A stretch of DNA of 56,991 nt from a virus, in IMG/VR virus record IMGVR_UViG_3300025098_000048, positions 1 to 56,991 of that record; one strand, 5' to 3'. The notes beneath the pieces were generated by a model, which was given only the letters and a program-made list of their open reading frames with translations, was not told the origin of the DNA and did no database searches. Below are positions 6,924 to 16,466 of the stretch, in pieces. Within the stretch, counting starts at the first letter, position 1; each line of letters opens with the position of its first letter. The position numbers and the translations under genes are program-made.

Positions 6924-9900
6924 ATGGCTATTTTCAAAAGTGGGCAGGGATACGCTTCTACTACTGAAGGTGGATTACTGGCTCTTGCTACAGCTGCAGA
7001 ACATCTTGCAGGCTTAAACAGTAGTAAAGCAGCAACTCCGGCAGGTGTTAGAGCAATGCTCGACCAATTAATTGATGGAGCGCCAGGTTTGTTAGATTCG
7101 CTAAACGAGCTTGCAGCTGCTATCGGAGATGATGCAAATTTTTCAGTTACAGTAAATAATCAAATAACAAACCTACAGGATCAGATAAACTCATTATCTG
7201 GCGGTGGTGCTTCTAATCAAGCTGAAGTTGATAGAATTGAAGCCGGCGTTGGCTTAGGCTCAACAGGTTTATATGTCGCAAGAAGTGGCACAAACTATAT
7301 CGATTCAGCCAGCACAATCGCTGCAGAAATAGGATTATTAGATACACAAATTAAATCAAATGAAGATGTATCAACAGCACTTAACGTTCGTTTAACAACT
7401 GCAGAAAGCGAAGTTGATACACTTCAAACAGAAAGCACGGATTACGAAAGCCGAATATCTTCTTTAGAAGCAGGTGGAAGCCTTGGAGCATTACAAAGCG
7501 AACTTGATGCATCTCAAGCTTCTGTTGGCCTTAACGCTAACGGAACTTTAGGCACATATGCAAATACAAACTTTTACTCAGCATCTGCTACAATCAAAGA
7601 AGCTATTGAAGGTGTTGATGCACAGGCTAAACTAAACGATGACGATATTACTTCACAAGGTAATCGTATTACAGTATTAGAAGCAGGCGGAAGTATTTCT
7701 GCTCTTCAAAGTGAAGTTGATGCTTCTCAAGCAGCCGTTGGATTATCTGCATCTGGCGCTTACGTTTCACGAAGTGGTTCTAATTACTTAGATAGCGCTT
7801 CTACTATTGTTGCAGAAATAGGTTTATTAGACGCACAAGTCGATACTAATGAGCAAGATATCGCCACAATCAATACAACTATCAGCACACTTACTTCTGA
7901 AGGTGATAGTAATGGCGATGCTATTGATGCATTACAAATTGAGTTAGATGCTACTCAAGCTGGCGCTGGATTATCTAACTTAGGTTCATACTCTGCTCCT
8001 GGCGCATCTAACTATTTAACATCAGCATCTACATTAAAAGCTGCTGATTCACTGCTTGATACACAGATTAAGGTAAATGCAGACGCTATAGCATTAAAGG
8101 CTTCAACAAGCAGTGTTTCTGCGAATACTTCAAGTATCTCTACTAATACGTCTAATATATCTACCAACGCTTCAGATATTTCTGCGGCTGAAGTTGATAT
8201 TGCAGCTAATACATCAGCAATTGCAGGTAAAGCAGCAAGCTCTACAACTACAGCAATACAAACTGAAGTTGATGCTATTGAATCATCTGTGGGCTTAGGT
8301 TCTTCAGGTGGATTAAATTATTCAGGAACACCTGCATTATTTAGTGCTTCTGCTACATTAACTGCAGCAATTCAAGCATTAGATGGTGAAATAGTTACAA
8401 ATGCTGGTGATATTCTTGGTAATGCAAATCAGATTACTGCACAAATCGCATTAAACAATACACAGGAAACTGCGATAGGTTTATCATCAACAGGAACATA
8501 TGTTTCTCGCTCTGGCACAAACTATTTAGATAGTGCATCAAGCGTTGTGGGAGAAGCTACTCTACTTGATACTCAAGTTAAAGCTAACTTCGATTCATTA
8601 GCAACTAAAGCAACTGCAGTTCAATTATCAGCACTCGACATTAGGGTTACAAATAATGCAAGCGGTTTAGTTTCTAACGATACAGAGATTCAAGCTCTTG
8701 AGGATTTACAAACTGTTCAAGAAGCTGCTATCGGCCTTAATGCTAACGGAACTTATACAACTGTTGCTTCTTCTAACTACCTTGAGAGTGCAACAACCAT
8801 TAAGGCATCACTCGATGCATTAGATACACAGTTAAAATCCACACAGGATGATTTAGATACTGCTGAATCAACTATAGTTAGCCATACAAGTAGTTTATCA
8901 ACTAATGCTGCTGCAATCTCTGCTAACACTTCCAGTATCTCTTCTAATGATACAGAGATTCAAGCTCTTGAAGATTTAGCAGATACACACGAAACGAGTA
9001 TTGGTTTAGATAATGATGGTGGATATACCGCTATCAGTGGAGCAAACTATGCAACAAGTGGAGTAAGCATCAAAGCTGCTATCACTCAATTAGATACGCA
9101 GCTTAAAACTACTCAAGATGAAGTTGATGCAGAAGAAACAGCTCGAGCAAGTGCAGATAATACATTAGCAACAGCTATTAATACTGTTGAGGCATCTGTA
9201 GGTTTGGCAGCTGATGGTAGTTTAACCATTTCAGGAACAAACTTCCTTAACTCCTCATCAACAATCGTTGGCGCATTAAGCACATTAGATACTAATCAAA
9301 ATCTTTTGAGCGGCATTCGCACTAATATGATTGCTTCTCTTGGGCTTTCAACAACTGGTGAGAAAAACAGTTATGCTAATACAAACTTCATCTCAAACAG
9401 TGAAGATGTTATTGAAGCTATCGAAGCTCTCGATCGCCAAGTTAAAACTAATGAAACAGATATTTCAAGCGTTAGTGGTGGAAGTATTTCTGCACTACAA
9501 ACTGAAGTTGATGCAATTGAAACTGCAGCAGGTTTAAGTTCTTCTGGAGCATATGTTGCACACAGTGGCACTAACTTTATGGATAGTGCTTCTACAATGC
9601 CAGCTGCTCGTGAAGCATTAGATACAAAACTTAAAACTGTTGCTGATGATTTGGATACTGCAGAAGCTGCTATCGTAAGTAATGATACTGATATTACAGC
9701 ACTACAAACAAGAGCTACTTCATTGGAGCAACGTTGTGGTGGTATGTTTAAAAACGATACTTCAACAACTTCAGCAGTTATGGATAGCTCACCTATTATC
9801 AGAGGGCACGCAGGCCCATTCGCTTATAACTTAGGCCAATCATATCTTGATGGATTTGGAGCCGGAGGATTTGGTTTCGACTTTATCTTCTATGGCACAT

Positions 9901-9989
9901 CTGCTGAGAAATGTTCTGATATTCACTTTGACGTTCAATCTGATGGTGATGCAGTATTTACAGGCATAGTATCTGGATTAAATATCTAA
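6924..9989 (+). CDS. Long repetitive tail fibre protein (1021 aa)
   Basis: The N terminus contains APGLLDSLNELAAAIGDDAN, a pattern common in the attachment part of phage tail fibres. Residues about 105-960 consist of roughly eleven degenerate repeats of 60-100 residues. Each has a core like (V/I)GL..(S/N)G.Y...(G/S)(S/T)NYLDSAST, a following LD.Q(V/I)K.N..DI, and coiled-coil-like Ser/Thr/Asn spacers. The last 90 residues (from GGMFKND) are non-repetitive and Gly-rich and probably form the distal tip. It is probably a trimeric receptor-binding or side fibre. The last 12 bases overlap the opposite-strand gene that follows. Confidence 0.85.
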   Translation: MAIFKSGQGYASTTEGGLLALATAAEHLAGLNSSKAATPAGVRAMLDQLIDGAPGLLDSLNELAAAIGDDANFSVTVNNQITNLQDQINSLSGGGASNQAEVDRIEAGVGLGSTGLYVARSGTNYIDSASTIAAEIGLLDTQIKSNEDVSTALNVRLTTAESEVDTLQTESTDYESRISSLEAGGSLGALQSELDASQASVGLNANGTLGTYANTNFYSASATIKEAIEGVDAQAKLNDDDITSQGNRITVLEAGGSISALQSEVDASQAAVGLSASGAYVSRSGSNYLDSASTIVAEIGLLDAQVDTNEQDIATINTTISTLTSEGDSNGDAIDALQIELDATQAGAGLSNLGSYSAPGASNYLTSASTLKAADSLLDTQIKVNADAIALKASTSSVSANTSSISTNTSNISTNASDISAAEVDIAANTSAIAGKAASSTTTAIQTEVDAIESSVGLGSSGGLNYSGTPALFSASATLTAAIQALDGEIVTNAGDILGNANQITAQIALNNTQETAIGLSSTGTYVSRSGTNYLDSASSVVGEATLLDTQVKANFDSLATKATAVQLSALDIRVTNNASGLVSNDTEIQALEDLQTVQEAAIGLNANGTYTTVASSNYLESATTIKASLDALDTQLKSTQDDLDTAESTIVSHTSSLSTNAAAISANTSSISSNDTEIQALEDLADTHETSIGLDNDGGYTAISGANYATSGVSIKAAITQLDTQLKTTQDEVDAEETARASADNTLATAINTVEASVGLAADGSLTISGTNFLNSSSTIVGALSTLDTNQNLLSGIRTNMIASLGLSTTGEKNSYANTNFISNSEDVIEAIEALDRQVKTNETDISSVSGGSISALQTEVDAIETAAGLSSSGAYVAHSGTNFMDSASTMPAAREALDTKLKTVADDLDTAEAAIVSNDTDITALQTRATSLEQRCGGMFKNDTSTTSAVMDSSPIIRGHAGPFAYNLGQSYLDGFGAGGFGFDFIFYGTSAEKCSDIHFDVQSDGDAVFTGIVSGLNI

Positions 9990-10397
9990 TAAGCTTTGAA
10001 GAGCTTCTGCTGCTTGTTGCTTTAGGAGCTCTTCGACTTTCTTTTCATCTTCAGATAACTCTTTAGCTTCTACACACTTTTTCATATGACGACCAACTAC
10101 GCCTGGGTTATTAGTATATCCACAGTTAGGGCAGCTTTTCTGTTGATTATTCATAAAGTTTTTAGATTTAACAGCAGCTTTAGTGCCTGCTTTTCTAACT
10201 TCTTCGTTATATAAACCTTTATTACTTTCTTTAAGTATAGGTTGTGCAGCTTTACCACCCTTAACTTTATTTTCGGCATCAAAAAAACCGCTTTCTTCTT
10301 CTCTTTGTTTCTTAAGAGATGAAGCAGCACCACGTTTTCCTAACTCTTTTTGTATTTGGGGATTTTGAAAACCATTTTCGTATTTTTTATCACTCAT
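9978..10397 (-). CDS. Zinc-finger protein inserted between fibre genes (139 aa)
   Basis: This is the only leftward gene between 5.6 and 44.6 kb. The N-terminal half has modules such as SGFFDAENKVKGGK, of a type often found in phage homing-endonuclease-associated DNA-binding regions. Around residues 88-108 is CPNCGYTNNPGVVGRHMKKC, nearly the same finger as in the HNH-like gene at 2426. The C terminus is a charged helix. No nuclease core is visible, so it may be a degraded homing endonuclease, a DNA-binding accessory or a free-standing relative. The start is preceded by AGGATAAAATA. Confidence 0.7.
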   Translation of the reverse strand: MSDKKYENGFQNPQIQKELGKRGAASSLKKQREEESGFFDAENKVKGGKAAQPILKESNKGLYNEEVRKAGTKAAVKSKNFMNNQQKSCPNCGYTNNPGVVGRHMKKCVEAKELSEDEKKVEELLKQQAAEALQSLLDI

Positions 10398-10497
10398 TAT
10401 TTTATCCTTTCAGGATTTTTTCTATTATAAATATAACCAGCAATCTGCAATAATAAAAAAAATAAAATAGGGATTTTTAATAAATTAACCATTGTTT

Positions 10498-10510
10498 GAT
10501 ATATATAGTA
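10498..10510 (+). promoter_or_regulatory. Promoter-like motif GATATATATAGTA
   Basis: This is a variant of the recurrent GATATATAATA motif, 72 bases before the second fibre gene and in the divergent gap behind the zinc-finger gene. A related element, CGGCATCATAAAACA (10531-10545), lies downstream and resembles the 17-base repeat seen at 20071 and 38969. Confidence 0.45.
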
Positions 10511-10581
10511 TTACAGCGTCATAAAATGCTCGGCATCATAAAACATAAATATTAAAATAAAAATCTGAAAGGATTTACATC

Positions 10582-13101
10582 ATGGCAGCTTTACGACCAG
10601 ATTCAAACGAGGGCCACGACCTCGGAACCTCAAGTGTTAAATGGGGAACAGTTCATGCGGCTGACGTTCAAGTCGCAACTATGACAGCTTCAGGAAATGT
10701 TGAAGTTCAAGGTAATCTTACTGTTACAGGAACAAACACTTCTCTTCAAGTATCTAACTTAGATGTTGAAGATCCACTAATCAAACTTGCTCGCGGAAAC
10801 GATGGCGATGCACTCGACATTGGTTTTTACGGATTATATAACGACGGAGCTGATAAATATGCGGCTTTAGTTCGTGATGCAAATGATAGCGGTAAATTTA
10901 AACTATTAGAAGAGATTACTACTGAGCCTTCAACCACAGTTACTGGTGGATCAGCTGCTACTCTTGTTGCTGATATTGAAGGTGCTCTTAGTGGAAACGC
11001 TACTACTGCAACAGCTCTTGCAACTGCACGTAATCTTGGTATTACAGCAGGCCCTGTAAGAGCAGCTAATGTTTCTTTTGATGGTTCAGGAAATGTTGCA
11101 TTTACCTCTACTATCGCAGACGACCAGATTACTAACGATATGTTGGCAAACCCAGGATACTCTTTCGGTGATGGAACTACTCCAGCTACTATTGAGATTG
11201 GTGGAGCTCTCGTATTTCAAGGAACTTCTAATGAGCTTGAGGTATCTCGCTCAAATGGAACATACACATTCGGCCTACCTTCAGCTGTAAGTGGCCTTTC
11301 TTCTGTTAGCGCTACTTCACTCGTTGGTGCCTTAACTGGTAATGCTTCTACAGCAACCGCTTTAGAGAGTGCAAGAACTTTTGCAATCGGCGCAGGCCCA
11401 ATCAGAGCTGCTGCAGTTTCATTTGATGGAACAGGTAATCTTTCTCTTACTTCTTCTATTGCAGACGACCAAATCACTAACGATATGCTTGCTAACCCAG
11501 GTTTAGAACTTAAACTTGCTGGCTCTTCACAAGAAACAATCGAACTCGGTGGATTTATTGATATTGCAGGAACAGCTAACGAAATCGACGTTGCTTATAG
11601 CACTGGTGATAATAAATACACCTTTAGCTTACCTTCAACCATTTCAGCAGCATTAAGTGGAAACGCTTCTACAGCTTCTGCTCTTAATGCAGCAGTTAAT
11701 ATCGGTATTACTTCTGGCCCAGTTAGAGCATCTAATATTAGTTTTGATGGTTCTGGCGCTGTTGCAATGACGAGCACAATCGCAGATGAGCAAATCACAA
11801 ACGATATGCTTGTTAGCGATTCAATTACCTTCGCAGGTGGAAGTGGCTCACAAGCTCTTCAACTTGGTGATACCTTTACTATTAATGGAACATCAAATGA
11901 GATTGTTACTGCAGTATCTGGCGATGCTATCACTATCTCACTCCCTGACGATGTTAGTGGATTAGATTCAGTTTCTGCTACAAGCCTTGTTGGTGCTCTT
12001 ACAGGTAATGCTTCAACAGCAACAACTCTTGCAAATGCAAGAAACTTCGGAATCACAAGCGGCCCGGTTCGTGCTGCTAACGTAAGTTTTGATGGTTCTG
12101 GTAATGTTGCTTTCACTTCTTCTATTGCTGATGAGCAAATCACAAATGATATGCTTGCAAATGATACACTTGTTATTTCAGTTGATGGTGTTGGCCATAA
12201 TAGAGCATTAGGTTCAACTCTTAAGTTTGCTGCTTCTGGCCTTAGTGTAAATTACAGTGCAGTTGATAATGAGCTTACTTATACTCTTCCTGCTTCAATC
12301 AGTAGCGCAACTTCTGGTAATGCAGGATCAGCTACAGTTCTTGAAACTGCAAGAAACGTTGGTATTACCTCAGGCCCAGTTACAGCTGCTAACGTATCAT
12401 TTAATGGTTCAGGCAATGTTGCTCTAACTTCAGCAATTGCTGACGATGCAATTACTAATGATATGATTGCTAACGACCACCTTACTCTTGCTGCTGGTAG
12501 CGGAACTTCTAATGATATTCTTCTTGGTGGAACTCTTACTATCGCCGGAACTACTGATGAGATTGAAACTTCTATTAGTGATGATACTATTACTATCGGT
12601 TTGCCTTCTGACGTCACCATCGCTGATGATTTAGCTGTTGGTGGTAATATAACTTCAACTGGTAATGTTGTTGTTGGTGGTAATCTTACTGCTGCAGCTG
12701 CTACCGTGACGCTTGGTGATACATTGTTAGAGCTTGGTGTAAATAATACATCAGCTAAAGATCATGGTTTCTATTCACAACGTGCCGCAAACAGCTTCTG
12801 TGGCTTCTTCTTCGACGAAACTGATGATAAATTCAAGGTATTTACCCACGATACTGAGCCTTCATCTGATGTTGTTGCTGTTTCAGGAAACTATACTAAG
12901 GGTGCAATGGATATCGGCGCTTTGGAAGTTGCTTCTATTGATTGTGCTGGCGATGTTGTTGGTAAGCTTCGTATGGAAGGTGATGAACCTGCTTCTGCTT
13001 CTGCATCAGGAACAGCTGGCGATATGAGATTTGACTCAGGCTTTATTTATGTATGTGTTTCATCTGATACTTGGAAACGAGTAGCCATAGGTTCATTCTA
13101 A
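10582..13101 (+). CDS. Second repetitive tail fibre / structural protein (839 aa)
   Basis: The N terminus carries a segment common in marine phage fibres (LGTSSVKWGTVHAADVQV, then GNLTVTGTN). Residues about 135-640 hold five repeats with GNASTATAL, then ITSGPVRAANVSFDGSGNVA, then IADDQITNDML. The C-terminal 150 residues (from LGDTLLELGVNN) are typical of these fibres and end in a small beta domain, WKRVAIGSF. The protein is probably a trimeric fibre for host attachment. It follows the first fibre gene after the inserted leftward gene. A strong ribosome-binding site (GAAAGGATTTACATC) precedes the ATG. Confidence 0.85.
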   Translation: MAALRPDSNEGHDLGTSSVKWGTVHAADVQVATMTASGNVEVQGNLTVTGTNTSLQVSNLDVEDPLIKLARGNDGDALDIGFYGLYNDGADKYAALVRDANDSGKFKLLEEITTEPSTTVTGGSAATLVADIEGALSGNATTATALATARNLGITAGPVRAANVSFDGSGNVAFTSTIADDQITNDMLANPGYSFGDGTTPATIEIGGALVFQGTSNELEVSRSNGTYTFGLPSAVSGLSSVSATSLVGALTGNASTATALESARTFAIGAGPIRAAAVSFDGTGNLSLTSSIADDQITNDMLANPGLELKLAGSSQETIELGGFIDIAGTANEIDVAYSTGDNKYTFSLPSTISAALSGNASTASALNAAVNIGITSGPVRASNISFDGSGAVAMTSTIADEQITNDMLVSDSITFAGGSGSQALQLGDTFTINGTSNEIVTAVSGDAITISLPDDVSGLDSVSATSLVGALTGNASTATTLANARNFGITSGPVRAANVSFDGSGNVAFTSSIADEQITNDMLANDTLVISVDGVGHNRALGSTLKFAASGLSVNYSAVDNELTYTLPASISSATSGNAGSATVLETARNVGITSGPVTAANVSFNGSGNVALTSAIADDAITNDMIANDHLTLAAGSGTSNDILLGGTLTIAGTTDEIETSISDDTITIGLPSDVTIADDLAVGGNITSTGNVVVGGNLTAAAATVTLGDTLLELGVNNTSAKDHGFYSQRAANSFCGFFFDETDDKFKVFTHDTEPSSDVVAVSGNYTKGAMDIGALEVASIDCAGDVVGKLRMEGDEPASASASGTAGDMRFDSGFIYVCVSSDTWKRVAIGSF

Positions 13102-13251
13102 GAATAACGAGGATGATGTAGGTTTTTTATTCTTTCGAGGTTTATATGTTTAATCATATTTACTAAGAAAGTTTTACAGAAGTTAAATGAGATACCCTTA
13201 TTTGATATAGGGTGGCCGCAATAGCGGGAATACAGGAGGAGGAGCCTGTTT

Positions 13252-13551
13252 ATGAAAGATAACATACCCAGAAGAAAAGGCATCAAAACTATGGAGACGA
13301 ATGTAGCTGTTTCAATCGGAACAATAATTTCGGGTTTAGGTTTCTTTTTTGCTTGGCACAAAGATAGTAAAGAAACAGCAAAAAATATACAGAAACTTGA
13401 AACTGAAGTTGAACAACTTAGAGAACAAAGGCGTGATATTAGAGATTTAAAGTTAGAAACAAGCGAAATCAAAGAAGAGATGAGCAATATGAAGCAAACT
13501 TTAACTCGAATAGATACTAATATTGCGCATTTAATGCAAAGAGATAACTAA
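13252..13551 (+). CDS. Membrane-anchored coiled-coil protein (99 aa)
   Basis: A hydrophobic segment around residues 18-36 (VAVSIGTIISGLGFFFAW) is followed by about 55 residues of heptad-like coiled coil rich in Glu, Lys and Leu. The architecture resembles small haemolysin XhlA-type or holin-accessory proteins, but similarity is architectural only. An unusually strong ribosome-binding site, AGGAGGAGGAG, lies about 10 bases before the ATG. It lies between the fibre and portal genes, an odd place for a lysis gene. Confidence 0.65.
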   Translation: MKDNIPRRKGIKTMETNVAVSIGTIISGLGFFFAWHKDSKETAKNIQKLETEVEQLREQRRDIRDLKLETSEIKEEMSNMKQTLTRIDTNIAHLMQRDN

Positions 13552-13576
13552 TAGTAAATCTTTTTGAGTTTTTACT

Positions 13577-13582
13577 TATAAT
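13577..13582 (+). promoter_or_regulatory. Putative -10 element before portal gene
   Basis: TATAAT lies 36 bases before the portal ATG, in the AT-rich gap between two genes. No clear -35 box is visible. It may drive the head module. Confidence 0.4.
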
Positions 13583-13617
13583 AGTTATACTTATTATTAA
13601 AACAAACGGAGTTAAGC

Positions 13618-15939
13618 ATGCCTAATTGGTTTGAAAGATTTAAAGCAGCAAATGATGGAGAAGATAACGAAATAAATAAAAGCGTTATTGATGAACTTCA
13701 AAAAGAAGCAAGGTCGTATGAGTTAAACCCATACGATTCAGCTAATATTAGTATGTTAAGTGATTCGAAAGGTAAAAGTGATTATTACTATGATGTAGGT
13801 GGCCGAGGCGCTATCACTTATCATCAGTTAGAAAACTTAACAAAACACCCAATCGTATCAAGTATCTTACAAACCAGGATTAATCAGGTTGCTGAGTTTG
13901 CTCGATTTACAGATGATGATGATTTAGGTTTTTCAATAAAACTTAAAGATGCAGAAGCTGAGCCGAGTGATGATGATAAAGAAACAATGAAGATGCTTAG
14001 AGCATTTATTGAAAATTGTGGCTCAGAACCTACAGATTTTGAACTTAACTTCGAAAATTTCTTAAAGCAAATAGTTAGAGATAGTTTAGCATACGACCAG
14101 TGCAACTTTGAAATAGTAAGAAATAGATTAGGTGAGGTTGTTGCTTTTCAGCCAGTTGATGCAAAAACTGTAAGAAGAGCAAAACTTTCTGAATCTGAGA
14201 TTAAAGCTGGTAGAAGAGATAAAGATAGAGCGGCATATGTTCAAGTAATATCTAATAAAGTTGTTGCTGAATATAGCCAAAAAGATTTATGTTTTGGTAT
14301 TAGACGACCAAGAACAGATTTAAGCTCACTTAAATACGGATATCCTGAGTTAGAAGAGCTCGTAGGTGTTATACAAAACATCTATCAGGCTGAAACATAT
14401 AATGCATCAAACTTTACTAATGGTATAAACGCAAACGGTATCATTGCTGTTAAAAGCAAAATGAACCCAAACCTTTTCAGAGCATTTAGACGTGAGTTTT
14501 ATCAAATGTTAAATGGCGTTCAAAACGCTAAAAGAACTCCACTAATACAACTCGACCCAGAAGGTGATGAAGCTATATCATCTATTAATCTTAGCAACTC
14601 TAATAAAGAAATGGAATATGATAACTGGCTTAAATATTTAATAAAGCTATCATGTTCAGTATTTCAAATGGATCCTGCAGAGATTGGATTTGTTTTTGGT
14701 AATGAAGGTAGCGGAAACTCTTTTGTTACAGCTGACCCAAATGCAAGAATACTCATGGGTAAAGAAAAAGGTTTGCGACCACTTATTCGAAGTATCGAAG
14801 GGTGGATAAACAAGTATATTATTTCGCAAATTGATGATAGATTTGAGATTACATTCAACTACTTAGATAGCATTTCTTTGCTTGATAAGATGAAAGTTGA
14901 AGAGCATCGAATGAAGTATTTAACTCTTAATGAAATAAGAGCTTCACACGATTTAACAGAGTTAGAAGATGGTGATGTTGTTGCTGCATATTACGCTCAA
15001 CTAAAAGTTGCTGGTGTTAAAGCAGGTATTGCTGATATTACACAAGATATTGATAAAAGTGTTGATACAGATAACGATGGTGAATCACATCCTTCAGAAT
15101 ACTTTGAAGGTTTAGATGAAGATACAAAAAGAAAACGTGAAAAAGAAATAGAACGACGTAAAAAAGTTTATAGAGAAACTGGAAAGCCAGTATATGGGCC
15201 ACTCCCAGGTGATGAAGATATTGAAAAAGCCAAACAAAACAAAGGCACTAAATCTAAAAAGGCTGATGAAGTAAGAGAAGAGATTAAAAAGCCCGGTAAA
15301 GATGAGTTCATTAGAGCAGCAAGTAAAGTATCAGGCGTTTCTAAAAAGATTATTGAAGAAGTTTATGATAAAGGTTTAGCAGCATATGCAACATCAGGCC
15401 ATCGCCCTGGTGCAACACCTCAATCTTGGTCGAGGGCAAGAGTTTATTCCTTCTTGTTTGATTCAAAATCTGGTGCAAGAAAAGTTGATATGCACCTTTG
15501 GGAAGAACATTTAGAAAGCAAAAAATCAGTTTCTAATGATAATATACCTAACGAAGAAGAAATCAAAACAGAGATTAACGTAGATACTCTATTGAAGGCT
15601 TATACATATAAACCAACTCAAACAGTTGCAGATGTAGCACAAAGAGCTATAGACGCAAGAGAAGAACACGGTGATAAAGTAAAAGGTGGAACAAGAGTTG
15701 GTTGGACGCGAGCAAGGCAACTGGCAAATAGAGATGTAGTTTCATATGATACAGTTAGAAGAATGAAAGCTTTCTTTGATAGGCACGAAAAAAATAAAGA
15801 AGTTTCTGAAGAAGATAAAGATTTTCCATGGGCAGATGCCGGTTATACAGCTTGGCAAATTTGGGCCGGAGATGAAGGAAGAGCTTGGGCAGAAATGATT
15901 GTTGAAAGAGTTAAAAAAGAAGAGGAAGACGATGAGTAA
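13618..15939 (+). CDS. Portal protein with extra C-terminal domains (773 aa)
   Basis: The portal forms the dodecameric ring at the packaging vertex and docks the terminase and neck. Residues 1 to about 480 match a portal: the early segment ITYHQLENLTKHPIVSSILQ, a clip/stem region, and FQMDPAEIGF near 350. The sequence then continues far beyond a normal portal. There is a charged linker, then a segment near 560-640 with HRPGATPQSWSRARVYSFL, of a kind seen in other phage proteins. Last is a domain at about 665-765 with TRARQLANRDVVSYDTVRRM, FFDRHEKNK and AWQIWAGDEGRAWA. That last domain occurs in various phage structural and DNA-handling proteins. It is followed by scaffold and protease genes, as expected. 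Confidence 0.88.
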   Translation: MPNWFERFKAANDGEDNEINKSVIDELQKEARSYELNPYDSANISMLSDSKGKSDYYYDVGGRGAITYHQLENLTKHPIVSSILQTRINQVAEFARFTDDDDLGFSIKLKDAEAEPSDDDKETMKMLRAFIENCGSEPTDFELNFENFLKQIVRDSLAYDQCNFEIVRNRLGEVVAFQPVDAKTVRRAKLSESEIKAGRRDKDRAAYVQVISNKVVAEYSQKDLCFGIRRPRTDLSSLKYGYPELEELVGVIQNIYQAETYNASNFTNGINANGIIAVKSKMNPNLFRAFRREFYQMLNGVQNAKRTPLIQLDPEGDEAISSINLSNSNKEMEYDNWLKYLIKLSCSVFQMDPAEIGFVFGNEGSGNSFVTADPNARILMGKEKGLRPLIRSIEGWINKYIISQIDDRFEITFNYLDSISLLDKMKVEEHRMKYLTLNEIRASHDLTELEDGDVVAAYYAQLKVAGVKAGIADITQDIDKSVDTDNDGESHPSEYFEGLDEDTKRKREKEIERRKKVYRETGKPVYGPLPGDEDIEKAKQNKGTKSKKADEVREEIKKPGKDEFIRAASKVSGVSKKIIEEVYDKGLAAYATSGHRPGATPQSWSRARVYSFLFDSKSGARKVDMHLWEEHLESKKSVSNDNIPNEEEIKTEINVDTLLKAYTYKPTQTVADVAQRAIDAREEHGDKVKGGTRVGWTRARQLANRDVVSYDTVRRMKAFFDRHEKNKEVSEEDKDFPWADAGYTAWQIWAGDEGRAWAEMIVERVKKEEEDDE

Positions 15940-16036
15940 GCAACAAAGAGATGAACTACAAAAACAAATAGATTACTGGACGTTAGTTTATATGAAATCT
16001 GCGGATAGATATACTAAGCCAACCTACAAACTATAA
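15932..16036 (+). CDS. Small overlapping protein (34 aa)
   Basis: The ATG overlaps the portal stop codon (GATGAGTAA), and AAGAGGAAGAC upstream gives a good ribosome-binding site. It encodes MSKQQRDELQKQIDYWTLVY and a short basic tail. Translational coupling to the portal makes it likely to be real, but no function is visible. Confidence 0.5.
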   Translation: MSKQQRDELQKQIDYWTLVYMKSADRYTKPTYKL

Positions 16037-16065
16037 TAAATAAAACTAAAGCATGAGAGGGCATA

Positions 16066-16461
16066 ATGAGTTTTACAGCGTTATTAAGAAAAGCAAGAGG
16101 TGAAGAAACAGTTGTTGAACAACCTATTATTGAAGAAACTGTTGTCGAAGAACCCAAGAAACCTATTTATATTGAACTTGGTGAAGCTATTATTAGAACA
16201 TCAATACATTCAGTTTCTAAATACAGAAAACTTAAAAGAGGCTCAAATGCTTCTTTAAGGATTGCTAAAAGTTTAGCTGCCGGAGAACTAAGGATATCAC
16301 AGTTTGAAAAAGCTTGGAATATTCAAAAGAGATATAGTTCAAAACGGCCAGATTGGCATATTGTAGGAGGAAAAGCAATGAAACTTCTTGAAACTGCAGT
16401 TAAAGAAAGAAATGTTGATTTAACTGAAGCACTAAAACTAAAAATAGAGATAAAGGAATAA
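16066..16461 (+). CDS. Unknown head-module protein (131 aa)
   Basis: The N-terminal third is acidic, with VVE repeats (EETVVEQ, EETVVEE). The rest is basic and helical. It lies between portal and protease, just upstream of and nearly touching the protease gene. A packaging or assembly accessory role fits the location, but no family is recognised. The ribosome-binding site GAGAGGGCATA lies before the ATG. Confidence 0.65.
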   Translation: MSFTALLRKARGEETVVEQPIIEETVVEEPKKPIYIELGEAIIRTSIHSVSKYRKLKRGSNASLRIAKSLAAGELRISQFEKAWNIQKRYSSKRPDWHIVGGKAMKLLETAVKERNVDLTEALKLKIEIKE

Positions 16462-16466
16462 ATGAT

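Noticed and set aside
6924-9989. Repeats suggestive of a CRISPR array or tandem element
   Set aside because: The repeats are degenerate at DNA level, kept in frame, and belong to a fibre protein.
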